A stretch of DNA of 64,000 nt from Pseudomonas sp. AOB-7. Its GTDB lineage: Bacteria > Pseudomonadota > Gammaproteobacteria > Pseudomonadales > Pseudomonadaceae. The stretch spans positions 248,001 through 312,000 of the forward strand of contig NZ_RFFK01000002.1 in NCBI RefSeq assembly GCF_003696305.1, in the 5' to 3' direction. The notes under the pieces are model-generated. The model was not told the DNA's origin. It saw only the letters and a list, made by a program, of their open reading frames with translations, and ran no database searches. Below, in pieces: positions 54,033 through 63,868 of the stretch (within the stretch, counting starts at the first letter, position 1; each line of letters opens with the position of its first letter). Made by a program: the position numbers and the translations under genes.

Positions 54033-56258
54033 CTAGTTCTGCAGAATCTTCTGCCCCTTGACCACCACGTTCTTGCTGGCCTTGACGTTGATCGCGCCGG
54101 AGCCGTCGATGGTGATGTCCTTGCCGCGGATGGTGATGGTGCCGTCCTTCTTCATGGTGATGCTGGCCGAGCCGGTGGTCAGGGTGATGGAGTCGCCGGC
54201 GGTCAGCGAGAAGTTCTTGCCGACGCTCAGGCTGTCGTCCTTTCCGATGCTGCTGTCGCGGCTCTGGCCGACACTGCGCGACTCGTTCTTGCCGATGCTG
54301 GTGCTCTGGTTGCTGCCGATGCTGATTTCTTCGTTGCTGCCGACGCTCTCGGTACGGTTGCTGCCGATGGTGATGTTCTCGTTGCTGCCGACGTTTTCGG
54401 TGCGGTTGTTGCCGATGGTGATGCTCTCGTCGCTGCCGACGTTCTCGGTGCGGTTGCTGCCGATGGTGATGCTCTCGTTGCTGCCGACGTTCTCGGTGCG
54501 GTTGGCGCCGATGGTGATGTCTTCGTTGCTGCCGACGCTTTCGGTGCGGTTGACGCCGATGGTGATGGATTCGTTGTTGCCGACCTTCTCGATACGGTCG
54601 ACGCCGATGGTGATGGTCTCGATGTTGTCCACCGTCTCGGTGCGGTCGTGTTTGACGTGCACGGTTTCGTCGTTGTCGATGGTCTTGGTGCGATCGTGGC
54701 CGACCCAGTGGGTCTCGTCGTTCTCCACCTCGATGTCCTGGTTCTTTTCCGCGTGGATGAACAGCTGTTCCTCGCCCTTCTTGTCCTCCATGCGGATCTC
54801 GTTGAAGTTGGCCGGCGTGCCCTCCTTGCTCGAACGGCTCTTGACCCCGCTCTGGGTGGCGTTGGCCGGCAGGTCGTAGGGCACCGTCTGCTCGGCGTTG
54901 TAGACACGGCCGGTGATGATCGGCCGGTCCGGGTCGCCTTCGAGGAAGCTGACGATCACCTCCTGGCCGATGCGCGGCAGCTGGATCGCCCCCCAGTTCT
55001 TGCCGGCCCAGGCCTGCGACACGCGCATCCAGCAGGAGCTGTTCTCGTCGGACTGGTCGTGGCGATCCCAGTAGAAGTGCACCTTGACCCGGCCATACTG
55101 GTCGGTCCAGATCTCCTCGCCGCTGGGCCCGACCACCATGGCGGTTTGCGGCCCACGGACGATGGGCAGCGGCGTCAGCGGCAGCGGGCGGAAGGCCTGG
55201 CTGGCGTCCATGCAGTCCAGCTCGCTGGTGAACTGCTCGCTGCTGTCGCCGAAGCCGGTTTCGTAGGGCTCCTGGTGGATGCGGTAGCGCGCGCCCACCA
55301 CCAGGTATTCGCGGTTCTGGTCGGCGCGCTCGTAGCCGCTGAGCTTGAACAGGTGCCCCGAGCCCAGGCCGCGGGCGCGGCCACGCAGCTGCACGCGTTC
55401 GAAGCGGGTGTGGATGGCCTCGATGCGCGTGCGCGCGTAATGCTCGCCGTCTTTGCTCTGCACGTACTCGCCGGGGTAGTCGAACAGCGGGTATTCGGCG
55501 TTGCTGTGGCTGCGCGACACGCTGGAGCGCACCTCCAGGCTGGCGCTGGGGCGCTGGAAATCGTAGTCGGTCAACGCCAGGGCGCCGGGCTGCACCTCGC
55601 GCGCCAGTTGCCAGTCGTAGAAATGATCGCGCTCGCGCATCTGCTGCTCGGGCGGGAAGAAGGGCACCGAGGCGTAGCCCTCCACCGTCGAATGGGCGCC
55701 GTAGGCATCGGCCAGCACCAGCACGTGGCGCGCCTTTTCGTGGCGGAAGTAGTAGTAGATGCCTTCCTGCTCCATCAGCCGGCTGACGAAGTCGAAGCTG
55801 GTTTCGCGGTACTGCACGCAGTATTCCCACTCGCGGTAGCTGCCGCTGAGGCTGTCCTCGAAGTCGGAGAACCCCAGGTCGCGGAACACCTGCTTGATGA
55901 TGTCCGGCACCGTCTTGTTCTGGAAGATGCGGCAGTCCGAGGTGCGGCTGAGCAGCCACAGCCAGGGCCGCAGCGTCACCTGGTAGCCGGCGTACTGGCC
56001 GGTGCCGACGGTCTGCCGGCAGGCACAGACGATGCCGTGGAAGTAGCGCTCGCCGCCGTCGTACAGCTCCAGTGCCAGGCCCATGGGTTTACCCAGCAGC
56101 TGGTCGAACTTGACCGAGGCGTCCTCAGAGGTCAGCTCCAGGTGGTACTGGAAGGGCCGTCCGAGTTCCTCGCTGCCTTCCAGGCTCTGCAGCAGCAGGA
56201 CATTGGCGCCCAGCGGGCCGTTGACCTGCACCAGGCGCTGGGATTGGGTCAGTGCCAT
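54033..56258 (-). CDS. vgrG: T6SS spike protein VgrG (VgrG1b-like)
   Basis: Trimeric needle-tip protein of 741 residues: gp27-like base (about 1-380), gp5 OB-fold region with WTDQYGRVKVHFYWDR and SCWMRVSQAWAGKNWGA, then a triple-stranded beta-helix. The helix begins with ten copies of a 16-residue unit (NRTExVGSNExITIG), followed by a DUF2345-like end (TMKKDGTITIRGKDITIDGSGAINVKA). It carries no enzymatic extension, so toxicity comes from the PAAR effector downstream. GGGAGA precedes the ATG; it follows clpV by 29 bp. Confidence 0.93.
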   Translation of the reverse strand: MALTQSQRLVQVNGPLGANVLLLQSLEGSEELGRPFQYHLELTSEDASVKFDQLLGKPMGLALELYDGGERYFHGIVCACRQTVGTGQYAGYQVTLRPWLWLLSRTSDCRIFQNKTVPDIIKQVFRDLGFSDFEDSLSGSYREWEYCVQYRETSFDFVSRLMEQEGIYYYFRHEKARHVLVLADAYGAHSTVEGYASVPFFPPEQQMRERDHFYDWQLAREVQPGALALTDYDFQRPSASLEVRSSVSRSHSNAEYPLFDYPGEYVQSKDGEHYARTRIEAIHTRFERVQLRGRARGLGSGHLFKLSGYERADQNREYLVVGARYRIHQEPYETGFGDSSEQFTSELDCMDASQAFRPLPLTPLPIVRGPQTAMVVGPSGEEIWTDQYGRVKVHFYWDRHDQSDENSSCWMRVSQAWAGKNWGAIQLPRIGQEVIVSFLEGDPDRPIITGRVYNAEQTVPYDLPANATQSGVKSRSSKEGTPANFNEIRMEDKKGEEQLFIHAEKNQDIEVENDETHWVGHDRTKTIDNDETVHVKHDRTETVDNIETITIGVDRIEKVGNNESITIGVNRTESVGSNEDITIGANRTENVGSNESITIGSNRTENVGSDESITIGNNRTENVGSNENITIGSNRTESVGSNEEISIGSNQSTSIGKNESRSVGQSRDSSIGKDDSLSVGKNFSLTAGDSITLTTGSASITMKKDGTITIRGKDITIDGSGAINVKASKNVVVKGQKILQN
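54216..54695 (-). repeat. 48-bp tandem repeat inside vgrG
   Basis: Ten imperfect 48-bp units encode the 16-residue pattern (N/D)RTxxVxxNExITIGx. The middle five or six are nearly identical in DNA, with phrases such as GTTGCTGCCGA recurring. Each unit is one turn of the beta-helix shaft. Confidence 0.85.
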
Positions 56259-56287
56259 CTACGTTCTCCCTTGGCGATCACGGCCTG

Positions 56288-58990
56288 CTAGTCGAAGCGG
56301 TAGCTGAACTGGCCATTTTCGGCGCCGATATGCACACCGGCCAGCGGCTTGCCCTCCAGCAGGCGGCCGAGAAACTCGCGCGACAGGTCCGGCAGCAGGC
56401 TGTTGGTGAGGATGGCGTCGATCTGCCGGCCACCGCTCTCGGCCTCGGTGCAGCGCGACACCACCAGGTCGAGCACGCTCTGCTCGTAGTCGAACGGCAC
56501 CTTGTGCGTGGCCTCCACACGCTTCTTGATGCGGTCCAGCTGCAGCCGGCTGATGCTCTCGAGCATCTTGTCGCTCAGCGGGTAGTAGGGGATGGTCACC
56601 AGGCGGCCGAGCAGGGCCGGGGGGAACACCTTGAGCAGCGGCTCGCGCAGCGACTTGGCGATGGCCTCGGGGTCCGGCATCAGCTCGGGGTCGCTGCACA
56701 GGCCGGCGATCATCTCGGTACCGGCGTTGGTGGTGAGCAGGATCAGGCAGTTCTTGAAATCGATCATGCGGCCTTCGCCGTCTTCCATCACGCCCTTGTC
56801 GAACACCTGGAAGAAGATTTCGTGCACGTCCGGGTGGGCCTTTTCCACCTCGTCCAGCAGCACCACGCTGTAGGGCTTGCGCCGCACGGCCTCGGTCAGC
56901 ACGCCGCCTTCGCCGTAGCCGACGTAGCCGGGCGGGGCGCCCTTCAAGGTGGAGACGGTGTGCGCCTCCTGGAACTCGCTCATGTTGATGGTGATGACGT
57001 TCTGCTCGCCGCCGTACATGGCCTCGGCCAGGGCCAGGGCGGTTTCGGTCTTGCCCACCCCGGAGGTGCCGGCGAGAAGGAAAACGCCGATCGGCTTGCT
57101 CGGGTTGTCCAGCCCGGCGCGCGAGGTCTGGATGCGCTTGGCGATCATGCTCAGGGCGTGGTCCTGGCCGATGATGCGTTTTTTCAGGTGCTCGTCGAGG
57201 CGCAGCACGGTGTCGATCTCGTTGCGCGCCATGCGCCCGACCGGGATGCCGGTCCAGTCGGCGACCACCGAGGCCACCGCCTGGTAATCGACGGTGGGCA
57301 GGATCAGTGGCGTTTCCCCCTGCAGCGCGCTGAGGCGGCTCTGCAGATCCGCCAGTTTGCCGTGCAGCGCCTGGCGTTCGTCGTCGCTCAGCTGCGGGCT
57401 CGGCGGCTGCGCCTGGGCCGCGCCGGTGGTGTCCACCGCTTCGGCGGCGGCGCGCAGGCTGGCGCGGGTCGCCAGCAGCTCGTCGACCAGGGCCTTTTCC
57501 TCGCTCCAGCGGCTTTCCAGGGCGGCCAGGCGCTCGCGCTCCTCGGCCAGGGCGCCTTGCACGTCGCTCTGGCGGCTGCCGATGGCGATGCCGATGGCCT
57601 GTTCTCGGGCGATGATGGCCAGCTCGGTTTCCAACGCCTCGATCCGCCTGCGGCTGTCGTCCACCTCGGCCGGCACCGCGTGCAGGCTGATGGCGACGCG
57701 GGCGCAGGCGGTATCCAGCAGGCTCACCGACTTGTCCGGCAGTTGGCGCGCCGGGATATAGCGGTGCGACAGCTTGACCGCGGCCTCCAGCGCCTCATCG
57801 AGAATCTGCACCTTGTGGTGCTGCTCCATGGTCGAGGCCACGCCGCGCATCATCAGGATCGCCTTGTGCTCGGACGGCTCGTCCACCTGCACCACCTGGA
57901 AGCGCCGGGTCAGCGCCGGGTCTTTCTCGATGTGCTTCTTGTATTCGGCCCAGGTGGTGGCCGCCACGGTACGCAGGGTACCGCGGGCCAGCGCCGGCTT
58001 GAGCAGGTTGGCGGCGTCGCCGGTGCCGGCCGCGCCGCCGGCACCGACCAGGGTGTGGGCCTCGTCGATGAATAGGATGATCGGCTTGGGCGAGCTCTGC
58101 ACGTCCTCGATCACCTGGCGCAGGCGCTGTTCGAACTCGCCCTTCATGCTCGCCCCGGCCTGCAGCAGGCCGACGTCGAGGGCGCGCAGCTCGACATCCT
58201 TGAGGCTCGGCGGCACGTCGCCGGCGACGATGCGCAGGGCGAAGCCCTCGACCACCGCGGTCTTGCCGACGCCGGCCTCGCCGGTGAGGATCGGGTTGTT
58301 CTGCCGGCGGCGCATGAGGATGTCCACCAGTTGGCGGATCTCCTCGTCGCGCCCGACTATGGGGTCGAGCTTGCCGCTGCGCGCCTGCTCGGTGAGGTCG
58401 ACGGTGAAGCGCTTGAGCGCCTCCTGCTTGCCCATGGCGCTGGGAGCCATGGCGCCGCTGGCTTCGCCCGGCGCGCCGGCGGCGCTGAAGCCGTCGCTGG
58501 CGCCGAGGCCGTTCTCCGGCGAGTTGCCGACATACTCGTCGAAGCGCTCGATCAGGCTCTCCACCTTGATCTTGTCGAACTCGCGGGAAATCGCCGTCAG
58601 CGCGTGGCGCAGGCTCGGCGTCTTGAGGATGCCGACGATCAGGTAGGCGGTGCGCACCTGGCTCTCGCCGAACATCAGGCTGCCGTAGACCCAGCCGCGC
58701 TCGACCGCTTCCTCGACGTGGGAGGACAGGTCGGTGATCGAGGTGGAACCGCGCGGCAGGCGATCCAGCGCCTCGGTGATGTCCTTGGCCAGGCGCGCCG
58801 GGTCGAGGCTGAACTGGCGCACCAGCTGGTGCAGGTCGGAGTCCTGCAGCTGGAGGATCTGGTGCAGCCAGTGCACCAGTTCGACGTAGGGGTTGCCGCG
58901 CAGCTTGCAGAACACCGTGGCGGCTTCGATGGCCTTGTAGGCCAGGCTGTTCAACTTGCCGAACAGCGCGGCGCGGCTGATCTCACTCAT
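56288..58990 (-). CDS. clpV: T6SS sheath-disassembly ATPase ClpV
   Basis: AAA+ unfoldase of 900 residues that recycles the contracted TssB/TssC sheath. The N-terminal domain (about 1-160) recognises TssC. The first Walker A is TGEAGVGKTAVVEG with IILFIDEAHTL as Walker B, a coiled middle domain lies around residues 420-510, and the second Walker A is GTSGVGKTETALAL. The ATG at 58990 has GAGGAG eight bases ahead and overlaps the tssG end by eight bases; a longer frame inside tssG is not supported. Confidence 0.95.
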   Translation of the reverse strand: MSEISRAALFGKLNSLAYKAIEAATVFCKLRGNPYVELVHWLHQILQLQDSDLHQLVRQFSLDPARLAKDITEALDRLPRGSTSITDLSSHVEEAVERGWVYGSLMFGESQVRTAYLIVGILKTPSLRHALTAISREFDKIKVESLIERFDEYVGNSPENGLGASDGFSAAGAPGEASGAMAPSAMGKQEALKRFTVDLTEQARSGKLDPIVGRDEEIRQLVDILMRRRQNNPILTGEAGVGKTAVVEGFALRIVAGDVPPSLKDVELRALDVGLLQAGASMKGEFEQRLRQVIEDVQSSPKPIILFIDEAHTLVGAGGAAGTGDAANLLKPALARGTLRTVAATTWAEYKKHIEKDPALTRRFQVVQVDEPSEHKAILMMRGVASTMEQHHKVQILDEALEAAVKLSHRYIPARQLPDKSVSLLDTACARVAISLHAVPAEVDDSRRRIEALETELAIIAREQAIGIAIGSRQSDVQGALAEERERLAALESRWSEEKALVDELLATRASLRAAAEAVDTTGAAQAQPPSPQLSDDERQALHGKLADLQSRLSALQGETPLILPTVDYQAVASVVADWTGIPVGRMARNEIDTVLRLDEHLKKRIIGQDHALSMIAKRIQTSRAGLDNPSKPIGVFLLAGTSGVGKTETALALAEAMYGGEQNVITINMSEFQEAHTVSTLKGAPPGYVGYGEGGVLTEAVRRKPYSVVLLDEVEKAHPDVHEIFFQVFDKGVMEDGEGRMIDFKNCLILLTTNAGTEMIAGLCSDPELMPDPEAIAKSLREPLLKVFPPALLGRLVTIPYYPLSDKMLESISRLQLDRIKKRVEATHKVPFDYEQSVLDLVVSRCTEAESGGRQIDAILTNSLLPDLSREFLGRLLEGKPLAGVHIGAENGQFSYRFD

Positions 58991-60020
58991 GTTCGCAGCT
59001 CCTCGAATCGGGGATGGATTGGCTGGCGTAGTCGCGTACCAGCGAGAGGTCGTCGGGGTCGTGCAACGGGGTGCCGAGCCAGGTGTTGAAGCCGAGCTGG
59101 GTGCCACCGTCGAGGTCGATGCGCGGCACCTCCTGGCAGCGCAGCACCAGGTTGACCTCCCAGTCCAGCTCGTCGCCCTGGTGCTCGGCGACCCAGGCGG
59201 CCAGCTCGGCGAAGTTCTCCTGGCCCGGCAGCAGGCGCTGGTACTGCTCGAGGCTCAGCGGGCCGAGGCGGATGCGGAACTTGTGCTGGCGATCCCATAC
59301 GTGGGTGCCCAGGCACAGGTCGCTACCGAGGGTGCAGGCGGCCGCGCCGACCTGGCTGTACTGCGGCAGCTGCAGCCACTGGCCGACGTATTCCTCGATG
59401 CGCACCGGCACCTCGAAATAGGCTTCGAGGATGCTACGCAGGCCGTCCGGGTAGCGGGTCTGAGCGGCCAGGTGGCCGCTGAAGTGCAGGCTCGCCGAAT
59501 CGGCCAGCGGGCCCTGGCCGAGCAGGCTGGGCATGCCGCGTCCGGACAGGGCGGCCAGGCGCATCGACCAGTAGTCGTCGTCCGGCCGGTCGTGGCTGAC
59601 GGTGGGCCGTGCCTCGGCCCAGGCGCGGTAGAACAGGGTCAGCAGGCGATGGTGGAAGACGTCGAGAAAGCGCTTGAAGGTGGCGTCGCCATTGTTGCGC
59701 TGGCGCTCGCGGGCGTACTCGGTCAGGTGCAGCGGCAGCGGCCCGTTGGGGCCGGTGAGGCCGAAGAAGAACTGTTCGATACGCGGCACCGGGCCCTGGT
59801 GCACGCTGGCCAGGGTCGCCGGGGCGAAGCTGCAGTCGGGCTGCTGGCCCAGGCGCAGCGGATCGTCGGCCAGGCGCACGGAGCGGCCGATGCGCGGCTG
59901 CGCCACGGCCGCGCATTCGATACGGCGCAGCGCCTGGAAGAAGTCGTAACTCCAGGGCGCGGCGGCCATCTCGGCGGCGCCGCTCAGATGTTCGGGCGGC
60001 GACCCGGTTGTGCCTGCCAT
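58983..60020 (-). CDS. tssG: T6SS baseplate protein TssG
   Basis: Baseplate wedge component of 345 residues with the TssG opening PWSYDFFQALRRIECAA, FFFGLTGPNGPLPLHLTEYARER and the C-terminal region LGFNTWLGTP. The ATG at 60020 has GGAGAGG before it and lies 37 bp inside the tssF end. It assembles with TssE, TssF and TssK around the VgrG hub. Confidence 0.93.
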   Translation of the reverse strand: MAGTTGSPPEHLSGAAEMAAAPWSYDFFQALRRIECAAVAQPRIGRSVRLADDPLRLGQQPDCSFAPATLASVHQGPVPRIEQFFFGLTGPNGPLPLHLTEYARERQRNNGDATFKRFLDVFHHRLLTLFYRAWAEARPTVSHDRPDDDYWSMRLAALSGRGMPSLLGQGPLADSASLHFSGHLAAQTRYPDGLRSILEAYFEVPVRIEEYVGQWLQLPQYSQVGAAACTLGSDLCLGTHVWDRQHKFRIRLGPLSLEQYQRLLPGQENFAELAAWVAEHQGDELDWEVNLVLRCQEVPRIDLDGGTQLGFNTWLGTPLHDPDDLSLVRDYASQSIPDSRSCEHE

Positions 60021-61843
60021 CGCATGACCTCTCCGCGCTCGGTGGTGCGCAATACCGTTTCGGTAAAACTGTTGATCGACACGTAACGGGCGAGAAAGCG
60101 CTCGAATACCGCGCCGAGCAGGTATACGCCGGTGCCGCGAAAGGCGTTCTCGTCGAATTCCAGGCTGATCTCCAGGCCGCGGCCGAACACGATCGGCCCG
60201 GGCATCGGCAGGCGCCGCGTGCAGGGGCTGCTGCGCACCTCGCGCAGGCCCTCGATCTGCAACTGCAGCGCCGAATCGGCCGGATCGCCGTACAGGCGCA
60301 GCAACTCGCGCAGGGCCGCGGCGCCCTGGCCGCGCTCGCTGAGCGACAGGTAGTTGAGCGACAGCTGGCTGATCAGCCGCCAGGCGCTGGCATCGTGGGC
60401 GCGGCTGGCGCGCGGCCGGCTCGGCCCGGCCAGGCAGCGCACCGCCTGCACCGGCGCGCTGTCTTCGAGGGTGAAGTCGCTCTTGCCGGTGCCGATCGGC
60501 ATCAGCAGCGGCAGGTCGCGGTTGGTGCACAGCGCGCCGATGCCCAGTTGGCGCAGGTCGTGGCGGTAGGGCGCCTGGTTGACGTCGACCAGGGATACGA
60601 AGGTCTCGCTGCCGACGTAGGTGGAGCGCGGCCCGCGCCGGCGCGCCTGGCTGGACAACCGGCGCGGCTCGCGGCGCACCACGTAATAGGCCTGCTCGCG
60701 GCCGTAACGGGCCGGATCGCGAATGGCGTAGAAGGGCTGAAACGGCTGCTCGGGGCCGCTGCCGTGGCCGCTGACCTGGGTCAGCGAGTGGATCTCGAAG
60801 TCCAGCGGGCGGGTGCGGTCGGCGATCACCTGATGTTCGTGCACGCGGTCGCTGAGGTGGATGCGGTCGGCGCGGCGCGGGAACAGGTTGACCGCCGGGG
60901 TGCAGAAAGGCACGAACTGGGCGGCCGACACCGCGCCTTCCAGGCTGCTGTCCAGGCGGGTGAACAGCACCACCAGTTCCAGCTCCTGGGCGTTGCAGCG
61001 CGCCACGCCGCGCGCGAGGCCGGCGAACTCGACGAACAGGAAGCGATTGGGCAGGGCGAAATACTCCTGCAGCAGGCGGTAGCCCTGGAAGGCGCGCGGC
61101 ACCACCGGCAGCACCGCGTCCTCGTCGTCGAAGCCGCGTGCCTGGATGCCGCTCAGCGGCAGGCGTTCGGCCCATTCGCCATCGACGCTCTTGATAAACA
61201 AGGCGCAGGCGTTGCCCAGCAGTTGCTCGTAGAGGCGGAACGGTTGCTCGTCGGCGCCGCCGAGAAACAGCGGCAGGCTGTCCAGCGCCAGGGCCTTGAA
61301 CGGCATGCCGGCGCCGCATTTGAGACGGATGCGCAGGCCGGCCTTGGCTCGCGGTTCGGCCGCGGCGAGGCGGCCTAGGGCGGTGGCCGGGTTGCCGAAA
61401 TACTCGGCACGGCTGACCTCCAGCGGCCACAGGGTGACGTCATGGCAGGTACGGTACTCGCAGGCGGTCTGCTCCTCGTGGCCGAGCTGGCCGCGCAGGG
61501 CGGCGCCGCGTTCGACGCGAAAGCCGCTGGCCAGCGAGCCCTCGTCGGGGTCAGCGCACAGTTGCACCACGGCCACCGAGGGCGTCGGCGCCAGGTAGTG
61601 CGGGTAGGCGATTTCCAGCAGGTTATGGGTGAAGGTGGGGTACTCGGCGTCGAGTTTCAGGTGCACGCGCGCGGTGAGGTAGGCGAAGCCCTCCAGCAGG
61701 CGCTCGACATAGGGGTCGGCGCAGTCGATGCCGGACAGGGTCAGGCGGCTGGCGATCTTGGGGAACTCGGCGGCGAACTCGGCGGCGCTCTCGCGGATGT
61801 GCTGCAGCTCCTGGTTGTAGTAGTCGAGCAGGCGCGGGTTCAT
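59984..61843 (-). CDS. tssF: T6SS baseplate protein TssF
   Basis: Large baseplate component of 619 residues beginning [28 protein letters not shown] and containing the family stretch [31 protein letters not shown] lies five bases before the ATG, which overlaps the tssE stop by four bases. TssF and TssG form the 2:1 wedge core. Confidence 0.94.
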   Translation of the reverse strand: MNPRLLDYYNQELQHIRESAAEFAAEFPKIASRLTLSGIDCADPYVERLLEGFAYLTARVHLKLDAEYPTFTHNLLEIAYPHYLAPTPSVAVVQLCADPDEGSLASGFRVERGAALRGQLGHEEQTACEYRTCHDVTLWPLEVSRAEYFGNPATALGRLAAAEPRAKAGLRIRLKCGAGMPFKALALDSLPLFLGGADEQPFRLYEQLLGNACALFIKSVDGEWAERLPLSGIQARGFDDEDAVLPVVPRAFQGYRLLQEYFALPNRFLFVEFAGLARGVARCNAQELELVVLFTRLDSSLEGAVSAAQFVPFCTPAVNLFPRRADRIHLSDRVHEHQVIADRTRPLDFEIHSLTQVSGHGSGPEQPFQPFYAIRDPARYGREQAYYVVRREPRRLSSQARRRGPRSTYVGSETFVSLVDVNQAPYRHDLRQLGIGALCTNRDLPLLMPIGTGKSDFTLEDSAPVQAVRCLAGPSRPRASRAHDASAWRLISQLSLNYLSLSERGQGAAALRELLRLYGDPADSALQLQIEGLREVRSSPCTRRLPMPGPIVFGRGLEISLEFDENAFRGTGVYLLGAVFERFLARYVSINSFTETVLRTTERGEVMRWQAQPGRRPNI

Positions 61844-62352
61844 GCGCGCCTCCTGCCGTCGACCGGGGCGACCTTGATATGCCCGGTCTCCAGGTCCAGA
61901 TCGGTGGACAGCAGCAGGCGCAGCGGCACGGGCTCGGCCCACAGGTCGGCCTCGATCTCGAAGCTCAGCGCGTTGTGGTTCATCTCGTCGCTTGCCAGCT
62001 GCGCGCGCACCCGTAGCGAGCCCTGGAGCAGGCGTGGCTCGTAGGTTTCGATGATCTCGGCGAGCAGGCTCTCGACCAGCTGTACGTCGATGCTCGAGGC
62101 GGTGTGGCCGGACAGCGGCGGCAGGCCGAAATTGATCACCGAGGTGCCGGCCGGCATCTGTGCCGCGGTTTCCGGGCCGAACAACGCGGTGGTGTTGAGC
62201 AGCCAGGCCAGGTCGCGCAGTACCGAGGCCTTGAGCTGGTTGAGATTCATCACCCGGCGCTCGGCGCTTTCCTTGGGGTTGCTCGGCTCGTCGTCGGTGA
62301 GTCGATCGAGCAGCGAAGGCTGCAGTCGCTCCTGCAGGGTCAGCTCGGCCAT
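61840..62352 (-). CDS. tssE: T6SS baseplate protein TssE (gp25-like)
   Basis: Phage gp25-like protein of 170 residues that nucleates the sheath at the baseplate. Visible features are [14 protein letters not shown] near the start and [16 protein letters not shown], holding the conserved EPR motif, near residue 105. It starts within a few bases of the tagJ stop and overlaps tssF by four bases. Confidence 0.92.
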   Translation of the reverse strand: MAELTLQERLQPSLLDRLTDDEPSNPKESAERRVMNLNQLKASVLRDLAWLLNTTALFGPETAAQMPAGTSVINFGLPPLSGHTASSIDVQLVESLLAEIIETYEPRLLQGSLRVRAQLASDEMNHNALSFEIEADLWAEPVPLRLLLSTDLDLETGHIKVAPVDGRRRA

Positions 62353-62354
62353 GC

Positions 62355-63140
62355 TCAGGCGTCCCCGGCGGCGAAGCGCAGGCTGCGCAGGTCGAACAGC
62401 GCGGTTTCGCCCCGGTCGGTGGCGAACAGGCGCTGGCCGATGGGCAAACCGTTGTCCTGCCAGTCGACTTTGCGCGCCAGGCGCGCGGCGTCGTCGCCGA
62501 GTTCGATGGTGTCCGGGTAGCGGCTGGGAATCAGCGCCACGGTGGTGCCGCCGTTGCGTAGGGTCAGCTCGGCCGGCATCCACACCAGGTCGCGCAGGTC
62601 GCTAGGCGCCTCGCAGCTGAGGCTGACGAGGTTCTCCATCGGCAGCCAGACGTAGCGGCCGTTGACTATCAGCTCCAGCACCGGACCGAGCCGCGGATCG
62701 GCGTCGGCGCACCAGGCGAAGGGTTCGTCGTTGAGTTCGCCGGCGATGGCCGGGGCGGCGTCGAAGGCCTGCTCGCGCAGCTGCGCTGCGGCTTCGGCAT
62801 GACCTTCGGCATCCAGCTTGAGGGCCTGGATCAGCGGTGCCAGCCAGTCCGCCGGCTGGCCCAGCAGCACCGGCGTCAGGCGCCCGGCGAAGACTTCGCC
62901 GCGCAGCGCCTCGCATTCCAGGGCCGTGCGGTAGGTCTGCACCATGGCCAGGGCGCCGGCATCCAGCTCGCCGGCGACCTTGAGCTGGTTCTGTGCGCGG
63001 CCCCACTGGCCGAGCACGGCCAGCAGTTGAAAGAGGAAGACGCGCAGGGCGGGGTTGGACGGCTGGCTGCGCACTTGATCCTGCAGGGCGCCCAGGGCCT
63101 CGTTCAGCTGACCGGCACGCACAAGTTCATCGGCATTCAT
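62355..63140 (-). CDS. tagJ: T6SS accessory protein TagJ (ImpE family)
   Basis: Protein of 261 residues with an N-terminal TPR-like helical part ([34 protein letters not shown]) and the ImpE C-terminal domain ([32 protein letters not shown]). TagJ binds TssB and is typical of H1-type T6SS, where ClpV recognises the sheath through TssB/TagJ. The ATG at 63140 has GGAAGGA upstream. Confidence 0.9.
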   Translation of the reverse strand: MNADELVRAGQLNEALGALQDQVRSQPSNPALRVFLFQLLAVLGQWGRAQNQLKVAGELDAGALAMVQTYRTALECEALRGEVFAGRLTPVLLGQPADWLAPLIQALKLDAEGHAEAAAQLREQAFDAAPAIAGELNDEPFAWCADADPRLGPVLELIVNGRYVWLPMENLVSLSCEAPSDLRDLVWMPAELTLRNGGTTVALIPSRYPDTIELGDDAARLARKVDWQDNGLPIGQRLFATDRGETALFDLRSLRFAAGDA

Positions 63141-63268
63141 CGCTGCGTCCTTCCGTTCATGTGCCGCGCAGCAGTGGCGCTGCGGGCCGCGGGTGTCCCG
63201 GCCTTTGGCGGCGATACCAGACGTGCGCGCCGAGCGCCTGCGCTGGTGCCATGGCCGACGAAACGAGC

Positions 63269-63293
63269 GCCCGGCGCCGCAGCGGCGCCGGGC
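63269..63293 (-). terminator. Strong GC hairpin after hcp
   Basis: GCCCGGCGCC pairs with GGCGCCGGGC around a five-base loop, nine bases past the hcp stop. Only three T follow a few bases later, so it probably acts as partial terminator or 3' stabiliser of the abundant hcp mRNA, letting some transcription reach tagJ. Confidence 0.55.
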
Positions 63294-63302
63294 GGTCATG
63301 CC

Positions 63303-63791
63303 TCAGATCTTGACGTTTTCGCGGATGTTCCAGCCGTACTTGATAGGGCCGCCGTCCTTGCTGCCGTCCTGTTTCTGCGGTTGATAGTCGACCTGAACCT
63401 GGCCGAAGTTGAGGGTGACGTTCTCGGTCAGGCGATCCTCGCCGCCACTGCCGCCGGTGCTGATGGACGACACCAGCACTTCCTTGAGGGTGATGATCAG
63501 GTACTCCACCGGATCCTCGCCGCCGGCTTTGCGGATGGTCAGCTTGGCCTCGGGGTAATGCTTGCCGCTGGAGCAGGCCATCATCAGGTTGGGCGAGGAC
63601 TTGTCGATCCACTTGGTCAAAGAGATGTCCTGGATACTGACCTTGCCGGCGCCGCCACCACCGCCCACATGCATGCTGCCGGACTGGGACATGCCCCAGC
63701 TCCAGGCCAGTACGTCGATTTCCTTGGCGTGGGTCTTGTCGGCGGATTCTCCGTCCACATCGCCGATCTTGATAAACATATCAACAGCCAT
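63303..63791 (-). CDS. hcp: T6SS tube protein Hcp (Hcp1 type)
   Basis: Inner-tube hexamer protein of 162 residues, the length of P. aeruginosa Hcp1 and very similar throughout as I remember it (MAVDMFIKIGDVDGESADK, GGGGGAGKVSIQDISLTKW, VLVSSISTGGSGGEDRLTE). Two adjacent ATG codons follow AAGGAGG; the second (63791) gives the homologous N-terminus and better spacing. It is both tube subunit and small-effector chaperone. It lies downstream of tssC after a hairpin. Confidence 0.96.
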   Translation of the reverse strand: MAVDMFIKIGDVDGESADKTHAKEIDVLAWSWGMSQSGSMHVGGGGGAGKVSIQDISLTKWIDKSSPNLMMACSSGKHYPEAKLTIRKAGGEDPVEYLIITLKEVLVSSISTGGSGGEDRLTENVTLNFGQVQVDYQPQKQDGSKDGGPIKYGWNIRENVKI

Positions 63792-63829
63792 CATGCCTCC
63801 TTGGTGGCTCGCGCCACGCTACGTGGTGC

Positions 63830-63854
63830 GGTATCCGCCGCCGTGGCGGATACC
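63830..63854 (-). terminator. Hairpin between tssC and hcp
   Basis: GGTATCCGCC and GGCGGATACC form a ten-base-pair stem with a five-base loop, 14 bases past the tssC stop and 38 bases before hcp. No T tract. It may attenuate read-through, set an RNA processing end, or protect hcp mRNA at its 5' side. Confidence 0.5.
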
Positions 63855-63868
63855 AATGTGAGGGTGGA

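Noticed and set aside
54216..54695. Regular 48-bp repeats resembling a CRISPR array
   Set aside because: Units are contiguous, in frame, and encode the VgrG beta-helix; there are no unique spacers and no cas genes.
54015..56291. Open frame of 758 codons antisense to vgrG
   Set aside because: It consists of Val/Ala/Asp-rich repeats that mirror the vgrG tandem repeat; no start signal or family match.
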